Of a stretch of 64,000 bases of DNA, positions 59,566 through 64,000 are shown piece after piece. The position numbers were made by a program, and so were the translations under genes. Below the pieces are notes generated by a model, which was not told where the DNA came from, did not search any database, and worked only from the letters and a program-made list of their open reading frames with translations. This stretch comes from an uncultured Lewinella sp. (lineage in GTDB: Bacteria > Bacteroidota > Bacteroidia > Chitinophagales > Saprospiraceae), in NCBI GenBank assembly GCA_913057725.1, contig CAJXOS010000005.1, forward strand, positions 1-64,000. Reading direction: 5' to 3'. The stretch's first letter is position 1, and each line of letters opens with the position of its first letter.

Positions 59566-60042
59566 ATGGAACAGGATACCAAAACAATTTCCTCGGAATT
59601 AAAATGGCTCGATACCGCCACGCAATTACTAGATAATCGCTTCCGTATTCCAGGCACTGACATCCGATTTGGCCTCGATTTCCTCATTGGCCTGATGCCG
59701 GGTATTGGAGATATCGCTTCGCTGAGTATTAGTGGCCTTTTGGTCACTGTAATGGCTCGTAAGGGAGCCAGTGGCATGGTAATCCTCAAGATGCTCTGGA
59801 ATATCCTCATTGATGCTATAGTTGGTACCGTACCAATACTAGGAGACATCTTCGATCTTGCCTACCGAGCTAATCGCAGAAACTTGGAACTCTTACAGGA
59901 GCACTACGTGGAGGGCGAACATGATGGCAGTGCCTGGCCGGTGGTAATCTTTATACTCCTTATCGTTCTTGGGCTGATTGTAGCGGCAACTTATGCGGTG
60001 TGGTGGGTATTAGCGGAAAGCTATTCTATTCTGGTGGGATAA
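59566..60042 (+). CDS. DUF4112 membrane protein
   Basis: The 158-residue protein matches DUF4112: LKWLDTATQLLDNRFRIPGT (about 11-30), then FGLDFLIGLMPGIGDIASLS, a helix to about 70, VGTVPILGDIFDLAYRANRR (about 90-110) and a C-terminal membrane helix (about 128-150, VVIFILLIVLGLIVAATYAV). The central hydrophobic segments with GxGD motifs are the family mark. Function is unknown. The ATG at 59566 is preferred to an in-frame TTG one codon earlier. Downstream lies a 300-base gene-free stretch with an inverted-repeat-bounded element. Confidence 0.88.
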   Translation: MEQDTKTISSELKWLDTATQLLDNRFRIPGTDIRFGLDFLIGLMPGIGDIASLSISGLLVTVMARKGASGMVILKMLWNILIDAIVGTVPILGDIFDLAYRANRRNLELLQEHYVEGEHDGSAWPVVIFILLIVLGLIVAATYAVWWVLAESYSILVG

Positions 60043-60087
60043 TCCAACGTCTTTTTCGAGGAAGCAGCATTACCCCTCATCCTGGCC

Positions 60088-60251
60088 ATCGCAAGAAAAT
60101 ATGCCCTACCCTATCGCGAATCGCTTGCGATGAGCTCGGCGCGCGGAGCGGGCAAGGGCTAAGGATAGGAAGGCCGACGACAGGAGCGCCTGGATAGCCT
60201 GGCGCTACGCCCTTAGGCGGGAAGCGAAGTCCCCAAAATATTTCTTGCGAT
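60088..60251. mobile_element. MITE-like element with terminal inverted repeats
   Basis: ATCGCAAGAAAATAT (60088-60102) and ATATTTCTTGCGAT (60238-60251) are inverted copies differing by one base insertion. They bound 164 bases that are visibly richer in G and C than the flanks. The inside holds further dyads, such as AGCGCC/GGCGCT (60185-60206) and ATCGC/GCGAT near 60113. No transposase is encoded. It lies in the 301-base gap between DUF4112 and the dipeptidyl-peptidase gene; the rest of that gap holds no gene, only the presumed promoter of the latter near 60285-60300. A dispersed non-autonomous element or a structured RNA is the likely nature. Confidence 0.55.
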
Positions 60252-60343
60252 ACCCATAAGGCTCCCTTTGAGCACTGGCCCGTGGTGGGTTTTCCGTACA
60301 TTTAAGGTCATAAACTATTCTAAACCACCACAAAAAGTACAAT

Positions 60344-62365
60344 ATGAAAAAATACCTTTTGTTGTTCCCGCTTTCTATTCTATTAGCTTGCCAGCCAACT
60401 CCAGAGCAAGATGTAGTAGAAACGCCAGCAGAGGAAACTATACAAGCCGATGATTTTGTGTGGAGCCCTGAAAGTTTTGCGGATAAAAGTATTATTCGCT
60501 ATCAGGTACCAGGCTTTGATAAGCTTTCATTAGATCAGAAGAAACTGGTTTACTATCTGACTCAGGCGGGGCTATCAGGTCGAGATATCATCTATGACCA
60601 GAACTATCGCCACAACTTGGAAATTCGTGGTGTTATCGACGCCATTATGGCCAAGTATGATGGTGTACGTGAAGGTGAGGACTGGGATGCCTTTACGTTA
60701 TACGCCAAGGAAGTTTGGTTTGCCAGCGGTATTCACCACCACTATTCAAACGACAAGTTTGTCCCTGGTTTCTCCCAAGAGTACCTAGAGAGTCTGATGG
60801 CTGGTGTAGGTGCAAGCCTAAGCCCAGAAGCAGTACAAGCTATTTTTGATCCAGCGATGGATGCCAAAAAGGTAGCTCAGGAAGGCGATGACCTTGTTAT
60901 GGCTTCCGCCGTAAATTTTTATGCCCCTGACATTACTCAAGCAGAAGTAGAAGCCTTCTATGACAAAATGAAAGAAGGTGCAGGTGATGAGCCTATCAGC
61001 TTTGGACTCAATAGCCGCGTAGCCCGCAACGAAAATGGCGAGCTATACGAGCAAGTATACAAAGCCGACGGACTCTACGGAGCAGCTATTCAAGAGATCA
61101 TTGGTTGGTTAGAAAAAGCCGTTACAGTAGCCGAAAATGAGCCACAAGCAAAAGCTCTCGGTCTCTTGATTGATTATTACAAGACTGGCGACCTCGAGAC
61201 TTGGGATGCGTACAATATTGCATGGGTGGAAGCCACCGAAGGCGACATTGATTATATCAATTCCTTCATTGAGGTATACCTAGACCCGATGGGCCTAAAA
61301 GGAAGCTATGAGACTATCGTTGAGATCGATGATTTCGATGCTTCTGCTCGTATGGCTGTGGTTGCAGAAAATGCACAGTGGTTTGAGGACAACAGCCCAG
61401 TACAACCAGAACACCGTAAACCAACTGTAACGGGTATCAGCTACAAAGTAGTAACCGTGGCTGGTGAAGCTGGGGATGCTAGCCCGTCCACACCAATTGG
61501 GGTGAACTTGCCTAATGCCAACTGGATTCGCGCTAAGCACGGATCTAAGTCGGTGAGTCTTGGTAATATCAGTAATGGCTATGCACAAGCGAACGGCCCA
61601 GGGCTGACAGAGGAGTTTTCTCACGATGAGGATGAAAAAGCACGTGCAGCAGAACATGGCCAGCTTGCTGGCAAGATGATGACGGCTCTGCATGAGGTAC
61701 TTGGCCATGCTTCTGGTCGACTAGAAGATGGTGTAGCGCCTGATGCCCTGAAGAATTACGCATCACCATTGGAGGAGGCACGCGCAGACCTCTTCGCGCT
61801 GTATTACATCACGGATTCTAAATTATTGGATCTAGGGCTACTCACTACGGACGAAGTTGGTAAGGCAGCTTATGACAACTACCTACGCAATGGCCTAATG
61901 CTACAGCTACGCCGGATCATTCCTGGCGAGAATATCCAGCAAGCACACATGCGTAACCGCCAAATGGTAGCTAGTTGGGTGACGGAAAGAGCACTCGCAA
62001 ACGGAGCCGTAGAAATGCCTGTAATTGATGGTAAGACTTATATCGAAATCAAGGACTATGATGCCCTACGCACCCTCTTTGGCGAACTCTTGAAGGAAGT
62101 ACAACGCGTCAAGAGTCAGGGAGACTATGAAGGCGGCAAAGCCCTCATCGAAGGTTACGGTGTGCAGGTAAACCGTGCCATCCATGACGAAGTATTGGCA
62201 CGTAGTGAGAAGTTGAACATTCCGCCTTACGGTGGCTTCATCAACCCACGCCTGGTTGCGGAAACGGACGATGATGGCAACATCACTGATGTTCGGGTAG
62301 AATACCCAGATGACTTCACTAAGCAGATGCTCGAATACGCTGAAAACTTCAGCTTCTTGAAGTAA
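60344..62365 (+). CDS. Dipeptidyl-peptidase III family (M49) lipoprotein
   Basis: The 673-residue protein begins with a lipoprotein signal (LLLFPLSILLAC, Cys16, then QPTPEQD), so it is anchored in the outer or inner membrane. The M49 zinc motif HEVLGH (His450, Glu451, His455) and the third-ligand motif EEARAD (about 477-482) are both present, as in DPP III. The enzyme removes dipeptides from the N-terminus of short peptides. Most DPP III enzymes are cytosolic, but lipoprotein forms are typical of Bacteroidota. A periplasmic role in finishing peptide digestion fits the neighbouring secreted proteases. A strong terminator follows. Confidence 0.92.
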   Translation: MKKYLLLFPLSILLACQPTPEQDVVETPAEETIQADDFVWSPESFADKSIIRYQVPGFDKLSLDQKKLVYYLTQAGLSGRDIIYDQNYRHNLEIRGVIDAIMAKYDGVREGEDWDAFTLYAKEVWFASGIHHHYSNDKFVPGFSQEYLESLMAGVGASLSPEAVQAIFDPAMDAKKVAQEGDDLVMASAVNFYAPDITQAEVEAFYDKMKEGAGDEPISFGLNSRVARNENGELYEQVYKADGLYGAAIQEIIGWLEKAVTVAENEPQAKALGLLIDYYKTGDLETWDAYNIAWVEATEGDIDYINSFIEVYLDPMGLKGSYETIVEIDDFDASARMAVVAENAQWFEDNSPVQPEHRKPTVTGISYKVVTVAGEAGDASPSTPIGVNLPNANWIRAKHGSKSVSLGNISNGYAQANGPGLTEEFSHDEDEKARAAEHGQLAGKMMTALHEVLGHASGRLEDGVAPDALKNYASPLEEARADLFALYYITDSKLLDLGLLTTDEVGKAAYDNYLRNGLMLQLRRIIPGENIQQAHMRNRQMVASWVTERALANGAVEMPVIDGKTYIEIKDYDALRTLFGELLKEVQRVKSQGDYEGGKALIEGYGVQVNRAIHDEVLARSEKLNIPPYGGFINPRLVAETDDDGNITDVRVEYPDDFTKQMLEYAENFSFLK

Positions 62366-62410
62366 GAAGCTATTTGAATTCACATAGCTTTTCAGCATCT
62401 CTTCTTTAAT

Positions 62411-62457
62411 AGACGCGGGCAATGCCGTAGGGCGTGTCCGCGTCTACCTGTTTTTTA
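62411..62457 (+). terminator. Intrinsic terminator of the DPP III gene
   Basis: TAGACGCGG (62411-62419) pairs with CCGCGTCTA (62439-62447), followed by CCTG and six T (62452-62457). It lies 45 bases after the stop. Confidence 0.85.
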
Positions 62458-62542
62458 TCCCTTCTTATTCTTGATGCTTTAGGCAAATAGTACGTACGCC
62501 TCTGCGTTTTTCCGTCTACAACGAATAGCGAACTGACTAGTA

Positions 62543-64000
62543 CTAACTGGCAAGCGTTGTGATCGTCTTGTTCCCTTCAACTCGTTTGACGGAAGTCAGG
62601 CTCCGATCATCGTCTTGATGACTTGGAATCGTGAAGAAAAAGCGGCTCCCCCTGCCCGGCTCACTCTCTACCCAGATGCGCCCCCGGTGGGTTTCAATGA
62701 TCCGCTTGCAGATGGCTAAGCCCATTCCAGTACCTTCATTATCACGCTGCCCTAAGCGACGGAAAATATCAAAGATTTGCTCGAGGTAGGGTTCAGCAAT
62801 ACCCACTCCATTGTCAGAGAGCCAGAATAGGTGTTCATTATTGACTCTGCTGTAGCCGATCTCTAAGTGGCAAAGCTCAGCGGTATTGAACTTGAGGCTG
62901 TTGTCAATGAGCTGATCCAATAAAATGCGGATCAATTCCGGATAAGCTTGTACCATTGGCAAGGCCGTGCCTACAAACCGGAAGGCGCCGTATTCTTTTT
63001 TCTTATCCGCTACGACCTCGCCAACAATCTCGTGGATAGCAGTAGGCTCCAGAGCATCCTGTTCATAGCGAGGTATATTGCTAAAGGTCAGCAGGTCATC
63101 CAGAAGGTTATTCATCTGGCGCGCACTCTTAAGAATGTACTCCAGATAATCCATGCCATCGTCATCTAACTGTACAGCGTAGCGCCGTTCTATCAGATTG
63201 GCAAAAGCCCCAATATTCCGGACGGGTTCCTTGAGGTCATGTGAAGCAATCTTAGCAAACTCTTGCAGATCTCCATAACGTGCATCCAACTCCTGATTTT
63301 GCTGGGCTAGGGTCTTCGCCAGATTGGTCTGCTGACGATACGCACGACGATAGAGCAAGATGCCTACACTCAAGAAAAATACTACGGTACCTAGTAACCC
63401 AATAATTAAGCGCGTATTCTTTCGGCTCAATTCAGCAGTAGTACGACGCTCTGTTGCTAATCGATCCTGTGAAAGTCGTTCTGCTGCGTATTGATCTCGG
63501 ATCGCGGTTACCGCTTTATTTTCCTGGTCTTGGATATGAGACTCTGTAAGTTGTCGATATTGGGTTTGATAGAAGTAGGCCTTACTCACATCACCTGCTG
63601 CTGCTGACAACTGCGCCAATAAAACGGCCGCTTGTGCCTGTAGATCAACAGCTCCTACTTCATTGGCTAGATCTAAACTCCGCTGCACTTCGGCCGTATG
63701 GCGATCAATTTCCAGCTGCTCATTCAACATGGCCATCCGAACCGCTTCCTGTATCGCGGTAGCCAAGAACCGTCGGTTATCCGAACGTTCAGCATAGGCA
63801 ACAGCTTGCTGCCAGGCAATTTGGGCGTCCGTCTTTTGCCCCCGGTGTAGTTCCAAATTAGCGAGTCGTCCACTCGTATGCGCTAATGCGCTAAAGATGG
63901 AATCTTGCATGGCCAATTGCCGAGCCCTTACGTAATAAGATTCTGCGGTGTATAACTCTTCCTTTTGCAGGGCCACATCGCCCAGATTGCTATAAGAGTA
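62543..64000 (-). CDS. TPR-containing sensor histidine kinase (5' end outside window)
   Basis: The minus-strand frame is open through the right edge, so the N-terminus is missing. A GTG at 63976 is not the start: the codons before it (YSYSNLGD) continue a tetratricopeptide repeat. Visible parts in order: TPRs (first 150 residues or so), a coiled coil, one membrane helix (NTRLIIGLLGTVVFFLSVGI), a HisKA domain with ASHDLKEPVRNIGAF, and an HATPase domain with DNSLKF, DNGVGIAEPY and GTGMGLAICKRIIETH. The TPR part is probably periplasmic and senses a protein or peptide. The response regulator is not in the window. The HisKA/HATPase portion resembles that of the GAF kinase at 34501. Confidence 0.9.
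   Translation of the reverse strand, partial: YSYSNLGDVALQKEELYTAESYYVRARQLAMQDSIFSALAHTSGRLANLELHRGQKTDAQIAWQQAVAYAERSDNRRFLATAIQEAVRMAMLNEQLEIDRHTAEVQRSLDLANEVGAVDLQAQAAVLLAQLSAAAGDVSKAYFYQTQYRQLTESHIQDQENKAVTAIRDQYAAERLSQDRLATERRTTAELSRKNTRLIIGLLGTVVFFLSVGILLYRRAYRQQTNLAKTLAQQNQELDARYGDLQEFAKIASHDLKEPVRNIGAFANLIERRYAVQLDDDGMDYLEYILKSARQMNNLLDDLLTFSNIPRYEQDALEPTAIHEIVGEVVADKKKEYGAFRFVGTALPMVQAYPELIRILLDQLIDNSLKFNTAELCHLEIGYSRVNNEHLFWLSDNGVGIAEPYLEQIFDIFRRLGQRDNEGTGMGLAICKRIIETHRGRIWVESEPGRGSRFFFTIPSHQDDDRSLTSVKRVEGNKTITTLAS

Noticed and set aside
60077-60301. Minus-strand open frame of 74 codons over the inverted-repeat element
   Set aside because: It reads straight through both terminal repeats and is rich in Pro, Arg and Ser, as expected of a translated repeat.
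1-64000. tRNA, rRNA, CRISPR arrays, prophage or insertion-sequence transposase genes
   Set aside because: None was seen on reading both strands; a dedicated tRNA or repeat search was not possible here.

Overview
The window reads as chromosomal DNA of a free-living, probably marine bacterium of the phylum Bacteroidota, most like the Saprospiria (Lewinella-type). This is inferred from several things seen together. Two proteins carry type IX secretion (T9SS) C-terminal sorting domains. Many intergenic regions contain a Bacteroidota-type -7 promoter element, TAnnTTTG. Starts rarely have a Shine-Dalgarno site. Several lipoproteins have acidic or Asn-rich residues after the lipid cysteine. The gene families are typical of the group: 2TM-domain proteins, ZU5-like proteins next to ECF sigma factors, propeller/Y_Y_Y sensor kinases, TIGR03643, DUF4112 and Ig-like lipoproteins. 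No rRNA, tRNA, CRISPR array, phage or insertion-sequence transposase was seen. Coding density is high and most genes stand alone or in runs of two or three.

Layout. 1-6.5 kb: the start of dcd (minus, cut by the left edge), a DEAD-box helicase with a DbpA-like tail, an S9 peptidase, and a two-gene osmoprotectant ABC transporter. Its second protein fuses the permease to a substrate-binding domain whose halves are in swapped order. 6.7-11.2 kb: an unknown protein with a phage-like EELQSDW motif, an SRPBCC protein, a beta-helix lipoprotein and a PanE-like reductase. 11.2-18 kb: a T9SS cargo protein, a CBS-pair protein, a VWA protein with a divergent two-gene membrane operon, a nucleotidyltransferase and a TIGR03643 protein. 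18-24 kb: ferritin, a DUF2007-like protein, envelope lipoprotein and beta-barrel genes, a Kbp-like LysM protein and a MerR regulator. 24-36 kb: an S41-like peptidase, a large sensor kinase with its LuxR-type regulator, OmpA and a small lipoprotein, a GATase, arfB, an arsR-arsM arsenic operon and a GAF-histidine kinase.

36-49.6 kb: an EI24 membrane protein, an M20 amidohydrolase, two unknown membrane proteins, a CaiB-type CoA transferase, an ECF sigma factor with a ZU5-like membrane partner, a TfoX-like protein, a MEST-like hydrolase, a cluster of three 2TM proteins sharing a DLV-ending tail, a biotin carrier protein and a small SET-domain protein. 49.8-64 kb: two giant beta-propeller exported proteins (VPS10-like and tricorn-like), an M43 T9SS metalloprotease gene broken by one in-frame TGA, a DUF4112 protein, a small inverted-repeat-bounded element, a dipeptidyl-peptidase III lipoprotein and a sensor kinase cut by the right edge.

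Read together, the region is rich in peptidases (S9, S41, tricorn, M20, M43, M49), surface lipoproteins and signal transduction. That fits an organism living on proteinaceous polymers. The points most worth a second look are the permuted permease/binding-protein fusion, the in-frame TGA in the metalloprotease gene, the inverted-repeat element at 60.1 kb, the 2TM cluster and the promoter architecture.
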